Of a stretch of DNA of 31,856 bases, positions 1-7,726 are shown one piece after another. Both the position numbers and the translations under genes were made by a program. The notes below the pieces were generated by a model. The model had not been told where the DNA came from and did no database searches. It was given only the letters and a program-made list of their open reading frames with translations. Source of the stretch: Holophagaceae bacterium UBA1801 (lineage in GTDB: Bacteria; Acidobacteriota; Holophagae; Holophagales; Holophagaceae); assembly GCA_002319925.1 (NCBI GenBank), contig DCFP01000005.1, positions 43,183-75,038 of the forward strand, in the 5' to 3' direction. Within the stretch, counting starts at the first letter, position 1, and each line of letters begins with the position of its first letter.

Positions 1-1403
1 TGGTGAAATTCAAGAAGCTCGCCGGTGGCGGCTACTTCAAACTGGTGAACCGCGCCATTCCCGAAGCCATGGCTCGCCTGGGCTACAGCCCCGATCAGAT
101 CCGCGACATCGAGCGCTTCGTGGTGGGCTGGCTCGAGATCAGCGAGGAGACTCCCGGCATCCAGCGCAGCCAGCTGCTCGCCAAGGGCTGGACCGAGGAA
201 GAGATCAAGGCCATCGAGGAGAAGCTGCCCACAGCCTTCGATCCCTCCTTCGTGGTGAACGTGGAGCGCCTGCGTAAGGACTTCGGCGACGAAGCTACTG
301 ATGCCTTCATCGAGGCCCTCGCAGGTTCCATGACCGTGGAAGGTGCACCGCACCTCAAGGCGGAACACCTGCCCATCTTCGATTGCGCTAACAAGTGTGG
401 AAGAAAAGGCAAGCGCTACATCGAACCCATGGGTCACCTGCGCATGATGGGCGCCGCCCAGCCCTTCCTTTCGGGCGCCATCAGCAAGACCATCAACCTG
501 CCTTCGGAGTACACCGTGGAGCAGGTGGGTTCCATCTACGAAGCCTCCTGGAAGTTCATGCTGAAGGCTGTGGCGCTCTACCGCGATGGCAGCAAGCTGA
601 GCCAGGCCCTGGCGACGAACCTGGATCTTCTTGAGGGTCTCGACACCCTGGCGGACGAGGAAGCCAGCAGGGCCGAAAAGGCCCAGGCCGTGGCCCAGAG
701 CATGACCCAGCAGGTGGTGCGCGCCTACCGCAAGAAGCTGCCCAACCGCCGCGGCGGCTACACCCAGTCCGCCACCATCGGCGGCACCAAACTCTACCTG
801 CGCACGGGCGAGCACGAGGACGGCACCCTGGGCGAGATCTTCCTGGACATCCACAAGGAGGGCGCCGCCTTCCGCGCTGTGCTCAACTGCTTCGCCATCG
901 CGGTCTCCATGGGCCTGCAGTACGGTGTGCCCCTGGAAGAGTTCTGCGACGCCTTCCTCTTCACGCGCTTCGAACCCAACGGCATGGTGCTGGGCAGCGA
1001 CACCGTGAAGTTCAGCACTTCCATCATCGACTTCGTGTTCCGGGAGCTGGCCATTAGCTACCTGGGCCGCTACGAGCTGGCCCAGGTGGACCCCGAGCAG
1101 CTCATGCAGATGACCGGTGGCCGCAAGCCCGAAAGCAGTGGTGCCACTTATTCCAGCGCCAATGGCGGCATGACGCCGCTGTTCCCGGAGATCCAGGGTT
1201 CTGCGGCGCCCGCGCCCGAACCCATGCTCACCCACGCGCACGCAGCCGCAGGCCCCGTGAAAGCCGCCACCTCCGCCTATCAGGTGGCCCGTGAGAAGGG
1301 CTACACCGGCGATCCCTGCCCCGAGTGCGGCCACCTCACCCTGGTGCGCAACGGCGCCTGCCTCAAGTGTCAGACCTGCGGAGCAACAACGGGTTGCAGC
1401 TAG
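1..1403 (+). CDS. nrdJ: Adenosylcobalamin-dependent (class II) ribonucleoside-diphosphate reductase, C-terminal part
   Basis: Class II ribonucleotide reductase makes deoxyribonucleotides from ribonucleotides using a B12 radical, independent of oxygen. Only the last ~466 residues are present; the reading frame is open at the left edge, so the gene begins outside the window. The segment RFEPNGMVLGSDTVKFSTS followed by IIDFVFRELAISYLGR is highly typical of the C-terminal region of long NrdJ proteins. The C-terminal tail carries a zinc-ribbon-like pair, CPEC and CQTC (about 45 and 15 residues before the end), preceded by a low-complexity Ala/Pro-rich linker. This matches the extended Cys-rich tail of this NrdJ subtype, which is thought to help re-reduce the active site. 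The gene ends in TAG and is followed by a strong terminator. The internal GTG at position 3 is not proposed as the start. Confidence 0.93.
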   Translation, partial: VKFKKLAGGGYFKLVNRAIPEAMARLGYSPDQIRDIERFVVGWLEISEETPGIQRSQLLAKGWTEEEIKAIEEKLPTAFDPSFVVNVERLRKDFGDEATDAFIEALAGSMTVEGAPHLKAEHLPIFDCANKCGRKGKRYIEPMGHLRMMGAAQPFLSGAISKTINLPSEYTVEQVGSIYEASWKFMLKAVALYRDGSKLSQALATNLDLLEGLDTLADEEASRAEKAQAVAQSMTQQVVRAYRKKLPNRRGGYTQSATIGGTKLYLRTGEHEDGTLGEIFLDIHKEGAAFRAVLNCFAIAVSMGLQYGVPLEEFCDAFLFTRFEPNGMVLGSDTVKFSTSIIDFVFRELAISYLGRYELAQVDPEQLMQMTGGRKPESSGATYSSANGGMTPLFPEIQGSAAPAPEPMLTHAHAAAGPVKAATSAYQVAREKGYTGDPCPECGHLTLVRNGACLKCQTCGATTGCS

Positions 1404-1423
1404 CAGCAAGCGACTGCAGGGAA

Positions 1424-1453
1424 GGGCGGGAGAGATCCCGCCCTTTAATTTTT
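1424..1453 (+). terminator. Intrinsic terminator of nrdJ
   Basis: A perfect 8-bp stem (GGGCGGGA / TCCCGCCC) closes a GAGA tetraloop and is followed directly by TTTAATTTTT. It starts 20 bases after the nrdJ stop. This is the clearest rho-independent terminator in the window. Confidence 0.9.
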
Positions 1454-1470
1454 CGAAAGAAACGAATCAT

Positions 1471-1536
1471 CGCAAAGACGCAAGGGGCGCCAAGTAAAAG
1501 CAAGCATGTATTCTTGGCGTCCTTAGCGTCTTGGCG
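1471..1536. repeat. Dispersed inverted repeat, cgccaag family
   Basis: Two 24-base arms (1471-1494 and 1513-1536) are inverted copies matching at 20 of 24 positions, with an 18-base spacer. The arms are built from the words cgcaaagacg and cgccaag. A close relative of one arm occurs at 31832-31856 and a degenerate one near 13742-13772, so this is a dispersed family. It lies between the 3' ends of two convergent genes and could also act as a bidirectional stop. Confidence 0.7.
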
Positions 1537-1564
1537 TTTATATCTTTTTGATTGTGAATTTTTA

Positions 1565-2506
1565 TCAGATGGGCTGTGCGATTTCTCTTCTTATTCTTCG
1601 CCGCTCGATCTGTTTGCGGGCGATCCAGAAGCTTAGAGGAAATAAGCTAACCAGCAAACCCATGGCAGCCAGCGCGATCAGTTGATGGACCCAGACGAAC
1701 CGGTGGACAGCCTTCAGAACCCAGGGCACCAGACCCTCGCGTCCCAGGTAGTCCGAGAGTTCCTGGTACGAGAGTGTGGTGGTGTTTCCGCTCCGCGCCG
1801 CTTCGACGGGGAGCCCCGATAGGATGCTGTCCAGGTATTCGTCCAGGCCGAGATTGTGCAGTTGTTTCGCCGATGGATCATGCACGAGCACGCGCCCGAG
1901 GAGGTCCAGGCCACGATGCAGGATCGCGCCCTGAGTCTGTTCCTTCAGTGACGGCATGGCCTCGGAAAGCAGCGCGGTCACCACATCCACGACCTGGGAG
2001 ATGGCAGCCTTTCCCACGGTGCGCATCTCCTGCTGGAGCTCCGCGGCGTTGATTTCTTCCTGGGCGGCCATGAATTTCTTCACGCCCTCCTGGATCTGGT
2101 CCTTGGCTTCCTCGGGCTTGATCTGGGGGTTCAGCTGCACGGTGACGCAGGCGTGGTGGACTCCTGCGAACAGCATGGCCTCCATCTGCCCGAACTCGCC
2201 ACGGAGCTCAGCCACGAGGGGATGGGTGTTCACCGTCTGCTTCACACCATGCCAGGCTCCCTCGAAGAAACCGATGTAGGTGCATGCTGCGGCGCAACCG
2301 AGGATATTCAGCGTGCAGACAAGGGCGCGCAGCCACTTCGCACCTCTGATGTCCAGGCGGTAGCCGCCCTTGGCGCGAATGAAGAGGAAACTCGCCAAGC
2401 CGATGACGATACCAATCAAGGCTCCGAGAACCGCCCAGAGGGCCAAGCGCCAGGAAAGGCTTAGTACATCGGTGGCAATGAGCCAGGAGAGGATTTCTTT
2501 AGTCAT
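1565..2506 (-). CDS. Hypothetical membrane protein, three predicted TM segments
   Basis: I do not recognise the family of this 313-residue protein. Hydrophobic segments at about residues 20-43, 60-82 and 273-296 look like membrane spans. Between the second and third lies a ~190-residue, mostly helical, charged region that would form one soluble domain on one side of the membrane. The C-terminus ends in a basic cluster (RKQIERRRIRRE), which by the positive-inside rule suggests a cytoplasmic tail. There are no catalytic motifs or conserved Cys/His clusters that I can read. The start is the ATG at 2506. The gene is convergent with nrdJ and lies 107 bases beyond the 3' end of the next gene on the same strand, so the two may be co-transcribed. 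Both appear to be envelope proteins. Confidence 0.75.
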   Translation of the reverse strand: MTKEILSWLIATDVLSLSWRLALWAVLGALIGIVIGLASFLFIRAKGGYRLDIRGAKWLRALVCTLNILGCAAACTYIGFFEGAWHGVKQTVNTHPLVAELRGEFGQMEAMLFAGVHHACVTVQLNPQIKPEEAKDQIQEGVKKFMAAQEEINAAELQQEMRTVGKAAISQVVDVVTALLSEAMPSLKEQTQGAILHRGLDLLGRVLVHDPSAKQLHNLGLDEYLDSILSGLPVEAARSGNTTTLSYQELSDYLGREGLVPWVLKAVHRFVWVHQLIALAAMGLLVSLFPLSFWIARKQIERRRIRREIAQPI

Positions 2507-2613
2507 GAATTGGAACCTATGGAATGGGTTTCAGGGATGAAGATTCGCGGCATTGCGCGGGTTGTGGTCACGACAGGCATCAATCTTTGCGAGTGAATCG
2601 CATGGCCAGCACT

Positions 2614-3735
2614 TCACGGAGTAACGCCCGATTCCCCGCACAGGAAACCATCTTCCAGGGTGGGAGGATGGTCATCGCTGGAGAGGAGAATCGGAGGGTA
2701 TTCGTTGCGGGAGGTCGCACAGTGACGGGTTCCCTGCTGGATCTCGATGCGCGCGTCCAGGGCGATCTGCTTGGATTCGCCCATCAGTCGACTTGTATCG
2801 AAGGTCGCCAGGAAACCATCCGCCATCGTTCGTGTCTGGATCGGCATGAGTGGAGCCCCGGGCTCCTTCTTCGCTGACTCAGGTTGCTCGGGCCAGATCC
2901 GGATTTGGATGGGCTGGTTCCCCTTCTGCAAAGGTCGCACACGCAACTGGAGTATCTTCCCGTCGTGGATGCCCTTCACCTCGAACCATGCTGCATTGAT
3001 GCTGGATTTCACGGGTTTCGGAAAGCCATCCGTGGGTCCCAGGAACATTTTCGGAGCATGCTCCCAGCCATGAAAATCATCCAGCGTTGCTGCGTGCAAG
3101 GCCCATAGGTATCTGGAGGTGCTCAGGGATTCAGAACAGTTGGCCTCGGAAGATCGGTCGAAGAGTGAACCCGTTCGAATCGCCAAACCTGTGTTCAGGT
3201 TGTATGAGAACCCGGCGCTTACGACATCTCCACCCGTGTGGACTTGATACCCATGCAAGCCGATCAACAGAAATCCACCGTCCTGGAACCGGTAGGTTTC
3301 CTTTTCGCCTTGATTGATGTTCCCGGAACCCACGGTGAGGCAACGGTTCTTGATGGTCAGGATGTTGTCGCCGGATCCCCAGCCCATCTCCTCCCAGTCG
3401 TGCGGCCCATTCACGAATCCCCCCACATCGTAGAAATAGTCGATGTCCCGCTCTGCGATTTTCTTGAGCTTCCCATCCCTTTGCCGGAAGGCCACTACGA
3501 GCCGGAACTCGACGACCTCATCCTCTCCGGCCACGGGGCGCTGAAAGACGCCAGCCCAGTCCTGGATTGCTGCCTGGACCAGCGGGCCTTCCGCCTGGGT
3601 TTCCAGCATCCATCCCGAGGCATTGAAACCGGCAATCTCGGGCGGGCGCAAGATCGTTGCGGCGCCCTGCTCCGTCTGGGCTGACAGGCCACAACTCGTG
3701 CAGAGCAGAAGAATGCTGAGGAAGAATGCAAACAT
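2614..3735 (-). CDS. Hypothetical secreted protein
   Basis: This predicted protein has 373 residues. The ATG at 3735 is preferred over a start 32 codons upstream because an AGGA sits about 8 bases before it and the protein then begins with a classic export signal (MFAFFLSILLLCTSCGLSAQ). Cleavage is plausible after SA (signal peptidase I). The CTSC context is a poor lipobox, so lipid attachment is uncertain. The mature part is rich in beta-type segments, Gly, Trp and Tyr and has no motif I recognise. Phrases such as NLNTGLAIRTGSLFDRSSE look like a surface or carbohydrate-type fold, but that is only an impression. The next gene on this strand encodes a membrane protein of unknown function. Confidence 0.7.
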   Translation of the reverse strand: MFAFFLSILLLCTSCGLSAQTEQGAATILRPPEIAGFNASGWMLETQAEGPLVQAAIQDWAGVFQRPVAGEDEVVEFRLVVAFRQRDGKLKKIAERDIDYFYDVGGFVNGPHDWEEMGWGSGDNILTIKNRCLTVGSGNINQGEKETYRFQDGGFLLIGLHGYQVHTGGDVVSAGFSYNLNTGLAIRTGSLFDRSSEANCSESLSTSRYLWALHAATLDDFHGWEHAPKMFLGPTDGFPKPVKSSINAAWFEVKGIHDGKILQLRVRPLQKGNQPIQIRIWPEQPESAKKEPGAPLMPIQTRTMADGFLATFDTSRLMGESKQIALDARIEIQQGTRHCATSRNEYPPILLSSDDHPPTLEDGFLCGESGVTP

Positions 3736-3933
3736 GCGAAGTCCTGGATTCGATGGAGAAAAACCCGCGTAATGGCGCATCGTTATCGGATTAAGACAGG
3801 CCGCGGCGATGGATGAAAGGTTAACATCCACGTGGCCGGATTCCTATTTCCGCGAAGTTGTTGCATGGAAAACCCGCGGCGTCATCGTCATACCTTGCTA
3901 GGCTTTGAACGCATGATGCGCGGGGAGGCAGCC

Positions 3934-4371
3934 ATGGCGGACCTGAAATCACAAACCTACGAGACCCATCATCGTTTCGATCCCTGGTACCACTTCGTGG
4001 GCTTCGGACTCCTGCTGGTGGCGCTGGTTCTCGCGCTGGTGGAGCTGATCCGCCAGCCGGGCGTCATCACGGTCTGGGCCCTGCTCGTCAGCATCGTCCT
4101 GATGATCACATTCCTGCGTCTCCGGATCTACGCGCTGCGAAACCAGGATCGGTTGATTCGTCTTGAGGAGACGCTGCGGATGGAGCGGTTGCTCTCTGAG
4201 CCTTTCCGGTCCAGGGTCTCCGAGCTCACGCCGGGACAGTTCATCGCCCTGCGTTTCGCTCCGGATGCCGAGTTGCCGACGCTGGTGGAGCAGACGCTCG
4301 CCGAGAAGCTCGACCGCGAAGCCATCAAGAAGCGCATCCAGACATGGCGCCCGGACACGTTCAGAGTCTAG
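3934..4371 (+). CDS. Small two-TM protein, DUF6526-like
   Basis: A 145-residue protein starting at the ATG at 3934, which has a GGGGAGG ribosome binding site; a longer frame opening at 3832 lacks one. The N-terminus contains QTYETHHRFDPWYHFVGF, which resembles the signature of DUF6526 proteins (Asn/Tyr-x-x-His followed by Asp-Pro-x-Tyr-His-Phe). Two adjacent hydrophobic spans (about residues 20-42 and 46-64) are followed by a cytoplasmic helical domain with several Leu/Arg repeats (RLIRLEETLRMERLL). No function is known for the family. It stands alone, and its last four bases (CTAG) are shared with the stop of the convergent response-regulator gene. Confidence 0.75.
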   Translation: MADLKSQTYETHHRFDPWYHFVGFGLLLVALVLALVELIRQPGVITVWALLVSIVLMITFLRLRIYALRNQDRLIRLEETLRMERLLSEPFRSRVSELTPGQFIALRFAPDAELPTLVEQTLAEKLDREAIKKRIQTWRPDTFRV

Positions 4372-6164
4372 GTCGTCCCCTGTTTGAGCCGGTGGAAGTT
4401 GGTGGAGCCCGTGACATGCGTCCGGGTGCTGGCTTCGGATAACCGCCGCCGTGCGTGGGCGCAGCGCGCCAGGAGGCGCGCGCGATGACGGCATTCCTCG
4501 GGATCCAGGGGCGTCTCCAATCGGTCTTGGATCCAGGCTTCCAGGGCGTCCACGAGCAGGGACTGGTCCTTGTCCGCCAGCACGAGGATGGGCAGTTCCG
4601 CGCATTCTGGAAAGGCACGGATCTGATCCAGGGCTTCCGCGGGCGCACCGTCCAGCAGCGAGAGATCCAGGATCAGGGCATCGGGCGCTTCGCTGCGCAG
4701 GGCCTGCAGGGCTTCCTCCAGATTGGATGCGAAGGTGGTGCGGATGCCTTCCAGCGACAATTGTGTGAGCATCACCGAACGCAGGGCGCCCGGCGGGGAC
4801 AGCAGCAGGAAGCTGGCGCCGGAGGAGGCAATGAGGTTCGTTCCCGGCGAACTGCCCAGCTCCAGCAGGAGCCGCACGCGCGCCCTGAACACCACTTCGT
4901 CCTCGTTCTTCAGGATCCGGTCATCGGCGCCCGACTGGAAACTCAGCTCCTTCGGACCATCCCAGGGCGAGGCGAGAATGGCGAAGGGGATGCCGCGGAG
5001 GAAGGGATCGTCGCGGATCCACTGGCAGAGGGAGTAGCCATCGCTGCTGGGCATGGTGCCGGCGCTGAGGACCAGGGCGGGCGGCCGGCGCAGGAGCGCG
5101 GTCATGGCCTCGGCCACGTTGGGTGCCCAATGCACCTGCAGGCCGAACACGGAGAGGCGCTCCACAAGGAAATCCCTCTGCCGCTCATCATCCTCCACCA
5201 GCAGGATGCCAGGGGGTTCCGGCGCCACCGGCGCCTCGGGCACGGACTCCGCCTGGATGCGATTCCGGCCCAGAGCCTTGGCGGCATAGAGGCGGCGATC
5301 CGCTTCCTGGGTGAGTTCCAGAGGCTGCATGTCCACGTCGGGCACCACCGTGGCCACGCCGATGCTCAACGTGACCTGGGCTGAGACGGGCGAATCCGGA
5401 TGGGGAACGCGGGCTGCCGCCACGTTGGTGGCGATTCGCTGGGCCACTTCCAGAGCGCCCATGGCGTCGGTTTCCGTGAGGATGCAGGCGAATTCCTCAC
5501 CACCGTACCTCGCCACGAAGTCCAGGGAGCGCTGCAGGGACGCGCTGAGCACATCGGCCACTCGCTGCAGGCACGAGTCCCCCGCGGGATGGCCCAGGGC
5601 GTCGTTGAAGCGCTTGAAGTGATCGATGTCCATGAGGATCATCGAAATGGGTTTCTTGGTCCGGAAACCCCGGGCCCACTCCTGGTCCAGGTGCTCATCG
5701 AAGCGGCGCCGGTTGGGGATGCCCGTGAGGGCGTCGTGCAGCGAAAGGGCCATGGCCTGGTCCAGGCTGCGCTTGTAGGCCAACTGGTTGTGCATGCGGG
5801 CCTTCAGGATCGTGGGATCGTAGGGCTTGGTGATGAAGTCGATGGCGCCCAGTTCCAGGGCCCGGGCTTCGCTCACGCTAGGGCCGGGGGTCGTCAGGAA
5901 GATCACCGGGATGTCCCGGGTGGCGGGTTCTTCCTTGAGTCTGCGAAGCACCTCATAGCCGTCCATGCCCGGCATGGCCACATCCAGCACGATGAGGTCC
6001 GGGGATTCCGAAGTCGCCAGGGCCAGGGCTTCCAGCCCGTTCAGCCCGAACAGCGCGTTGCAGTCGGCCTTGAGCAGATTGCAGAGGCCGTCGAGTGCGG
6101 CGCGGGAATCGTCCACCACGAGGACCGTGGGGCGGCTGGGCGGAGTGGCTGGATTGAGGACCAT
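4368..6164 (-). CDS. REC-GGDEF-REC-REC diguanylate cyclase response regulator
   Basis: A 598-residue cytoplasmic signalling protein, counted from the ATG at 6164; a TTG start nine codons earlier has no visible ribosome binding site. The N-terminal receiver has the acidic pair (VVDD, 18-19), the phosphoacceptor Asp61 in LIVLDVAMPGMDGYE and Lys113. A GGDEF domain follows with an active-type GGEEF (221-225) and an upstream RSLD inhibitory site (212-215), so it should make cyclic-di-GMP and be product-inhibited. A second receiver (~319-430) keeps the acidic pair (VEDD) but has Ser where the phosphoacceptor Asp should be (ALVLSAGTMPSSDGY). A third (~452-560) keeps an Asp (LILDLSLLDG) but lacks the acidic pair (LLSPPG). 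No histidine kinase is nearby, so its partner is encoded elsewhere. Confidence 0.92.
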   Translation of the reverse strand: MVLNPATPPSRPTVLVVDDSRAALDGLCNLLKADCNALFGLNGLEALALATSESPDLIVLDVAMPGMDGYEVLRRLKEEPATRDIPVIFLTTPGPSVSEARALELGAIDFITKPYDPTILKARMHNQLAYKRSLDQAMALSLHDALTGIPNRRRFDEHLDQEWARGFRTKKPISMILMDIDHFKRFNDALGHPAGDSCLQRVADVLSASLQRSLDFVARYGGEEFACILTETDAMGALEVAQRIATNVAAARVPHPDSPVSAQVTLSIGVATVVPDVDMQPLELTQEADRRLYAAKALGRNRIQAESVPEAPVAPEPPGILLVEDDERQRDFLVERLSVFGLQVHWAPNVAEAMTALLRRPPALVLSAGTMPSSDGYSLCQWIRDDPFLRGIPFAILASPWDGPKELSFQSGADDRILKNEDEVVFRARVRLLLELGSSPGTNLIASSGASFLLLSPPGALRSVMLTQLSLEGIRTTFASNLEEALQALRSEAPDALILDLSLLDGAPAEALDQIRAFPECAELPILVLADKDQSLLVDALEAWIQDRLETPLDPEECRHRARLLARCAHARRRLSEASTRTHVTGSTNFHRLKQGTT

Positions 6165-6223
6165 GCTTCTTTTCTCGGCAGGGAGGGCCAAGATCTGGAG
6201 TGTTGCTGCTAGAAAGCTTAGGA

Positions 6224-6268
6224 GCTGTTACGAAATAACCTGTGCTTTTCTGGTTGGTTCGTTACAGC
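6224..6268. repeat. Inverted repeat in a divergent intergenic region
   Basis: Arms of 17 bases (6224-6240 and 6252-6268) match at 14 of 17 positions, with an 11-base spacer (tgtgcttttct). It lies between the start of the REC-GGDEF gene (minus) and the yaiI-like gene (plus). The word cctgtgcttttctgg inside it resembles cctgtgtttttctgg at 15026-15040, so it may be another dispersed hairpin. A regulatory role is possible but unproven. Confidence 0.5.
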
Positions 6269-6368
6269 CCCTTATGCCGCAAGCGGCTCCGGACCGTTCG
6301 GGCTATTTCTGCACAGCGGCCTACTGCTTAGGGATGCGATGATCGAGCTTTCCTGGAAGGATGTGCGC

Positions 6369-6848
6369 GTGATCGAGATCCATGTGGACGCTGACGCTTG
6401 CCCCGTGAAGGAGGAGGTCTTCCGCGTCGCCAGAAGGCACGGGTTGCGGGTCCATGTGGTCGCCAACGGACGGCTGGGGATACCGAAGGATCCGCTCTTC
6501 GAATTGGTGCTTGTGAGCGGGCGCTTCGACGCGGCGGACGACTGGATCGTGGAGCATGCCACGACCCAGGACATTGTGGTCACTTCCGATATTCCCCTGG
6601 CGGATCGTTGCCTGAAGAAGGGCGCGCGCGTGCTGGATCCCAAGGGGCGCGTGTTCACGGAAGATTCCATCGTTGATGCCATGGCCAGCCGCGAGATCAG
6701 TGCCTTCCTCCGCGACATGGGCGAGCTGGGCGGTGGCCCCAAACCCTACCTGCCCAAGGATCGCTCGCGATTCCTGAACACCCTCGAGAACCTGATCCAG
6801 GCCCTGATGAAACAGGAACGGGGGAGGTCAGAGGCGGAGCGGTCCTGA
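6369..6848 (+). CDS. YaiI/YqxD family protein (UPF0178, DUF188)
   Basis: A 159-residue protein of the UPF0178 family, which has a PIN/NYN-like nuclease fold but no established substrate. Family hallmarks are visible: HVDADACPVKEEVFRVA at the N-terminus, the VANG motif, DWIVEHATTQDIVVTSDIPLA with conserved acidic residues in the middle, and GGPKPYLPKDRSRFLNTL near the C-terminus. The GTG at 6369 is chosen as start because GGAAGG lies eight bases upstream and the length then fits the family (~150). An in-frame ATG at 6339 would add ten unconserved residues. It is a single gene that ends three bases before the convergent ArsR gene. Confidence 0.92.
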   Translation: MIEIHVDADACPVKEEVFRVARRHGLRVHVVANGRLGIPKDPLFELVLVSGRFDAADDWIVEHATTQDIVVTSDIPLADRCLKKGARVLDPKGRVFTEDSIVDAMASREISAFLRDMGELGGGPKPYLPKDRSRFLNTLENLIQALMKQERGRSEAERS

Positions 6849-6851
6849 ACC

Positions 6852-7292
6852 TCACCGTTTGGACGTTCGCGGTTTCGAAACTGCGCCGGAATTCCGCGAA
6901 GAACGTTTCTGAGCGGGTTTCCAGCGGGAAGCCAGCGCTTGGGAAAAGGCTTCGATGCTCTGCTCGTTGAGAAGGTAGTAGACCCATTTGCCCCTGCGCT
7001 GCTCGGAAACGAGCCCGGCGGCGCGCAGCTGGGCCAGATGATAGGCCAGCTTGGAAGGCGCGAGGCCGCCGAGCCTGGCTCCCAAGTCGCAGGCGCAGAC
7101 GGCAACGGGAGTTTCGGGGTGTTCGGGCGAGCTGCAAGCCGTGCGGCGCCCTTCGGCGAGGAGGTCAAGGATGCGGATCCGGAGCGGATCTCCCAGCGCG
7201 GCGGCGATCAGTCCGAGATCTTCCATGGCCTTGAGCATAGGCGGTTGGATCGTCATTTCAAGATTTCTTGATATTTCAAAAAAAGTTGTCAT
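6852..7292 (-). CDS. ArsR/SmtB family metal-responsive repressor
   Basis: A winged-helix repressor of up to 146 residues. The ArsR fold is visible as ALGDPLRIRILDLLAEG, then the recognition helix SKLAYHLAQLRAAGLV and the wing RRGKWVYYLLN. Just before the DNA-binding helices is VCACDL, equivalent to the ELCVCDL metal box of ArsR/SmtB sensors, with Cys66 and Cys68 and an extra Cys53 in a short insertion (TACSSPEHPETP). A thiol-based metal or metalloid sensor is therefore likely; the metal cannot be told from sequence. The start is uncertain. The ATG at 7292 is given, but the ATG at 7256 would leave a perfect palindrome (7258-7271) in the leader, as expected for autoregulation. It is divergent from the cyclophilin-like/flavin reductase pair. 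Confidence 0.88.
   Translation of the reverse strand: MTTFFEISRNLEMTIQPPMLKAMEDLGLIAAALGDPLRIRILDLLAEGRRTACSSPEHPETPVAVCACDLGARLGGLAPSKLAYHLAQLRAAGLVSEQRRGKWVYYLLNEQSIEAFSQALASRWKPAQKRSSRNSGAVSKPRTSKR
7258..7271. promoter_or_regulatory. Candidate ArsR operator
   Basis: Perfect 6-2-6 palindrome TCAAGA-TT-TCTTGA in an AT-rich patch at the 5' end of the ArsR gene, about 57 bases before the start of the divergent cyclophilin-like gene. Position and symmetry fit an operator controlling both directions. This is inferred from location only. Confidence 0.5.
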
Positions 7293-7327
7293 GTTATCCC
7301 ATGCAGGAATACACCGGAGGGGATACC

Positions 7328-7726
7328 TTGACGATCGCAGCCCAGCTCCAGTTCGCGGGGAAAACGTGGAGGCTCGAATTGGACTCTTCCAGTCCCGTTG
7401 CCCAGGCTCTCGCGGCCCATTTTCCGATCCGGAGCGTCGCCAAAAACATCGGAGGCGAGATCTATTTCCGCGCCACCGGCGTGGATATCGCCTATGACGG
7501 CACGGAGACCGAGGAATTCCAGCAGGGGGATGTCACCTACTGGCGGTCGCCCAAGGGTGAAGACGTATTCGCTATTGCCTTGTTCTACGGGAACACTCAG
7601 TACAGCCGGTGGACCACTCCAAGGGCATCAAGCCCCTGTATCCGCATCGGGCGGATCGCGGAGGACGTGGAAGCCTTGAAGGATGTGGCCACCGGCGAGA
7701 CAGTTCTGTTTGGAGGAAGACCATGA
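7328..7726 (+). CDS. Cyclophilin-like fold protein (TM1367 type)
   Basis: A 132-residue protein of the small cyclophilin-like superfamily (structural prototype TM1367 of Thermotoga). The characteristic GGEIYF segment, the following acidic EEFQQGDVTYWR block and the late RIGRIAEDVEALKDV segment are all visible. These proteins share the cyclophilin barrel but have no demonstrated prolyl isomerase activity; a ligand-binding role is assumed. The TTG at 7328 is chosen because GGAGG stands eight bases upstream. The in-frame ATG at 7301 has no ribosome binding site. The stop overlaps the next start (ATGA), so it is translationally coupled to a flavin reductase-like gene. It may be controlled by the divergent ArsR regulator. 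Confidence 0.82.
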   Translation: MTIAAQLQFAGKTWRLELDSSSPVAQALAAHFPIRSVAKNIGGEIYFRATGVDIAYDGTETEEFQQGDVTYWRSPKGEDVFAIALFYGNTQYSRWTTPRASSPCIRIGRIAEDVEALKDVATGETVLFGGRP

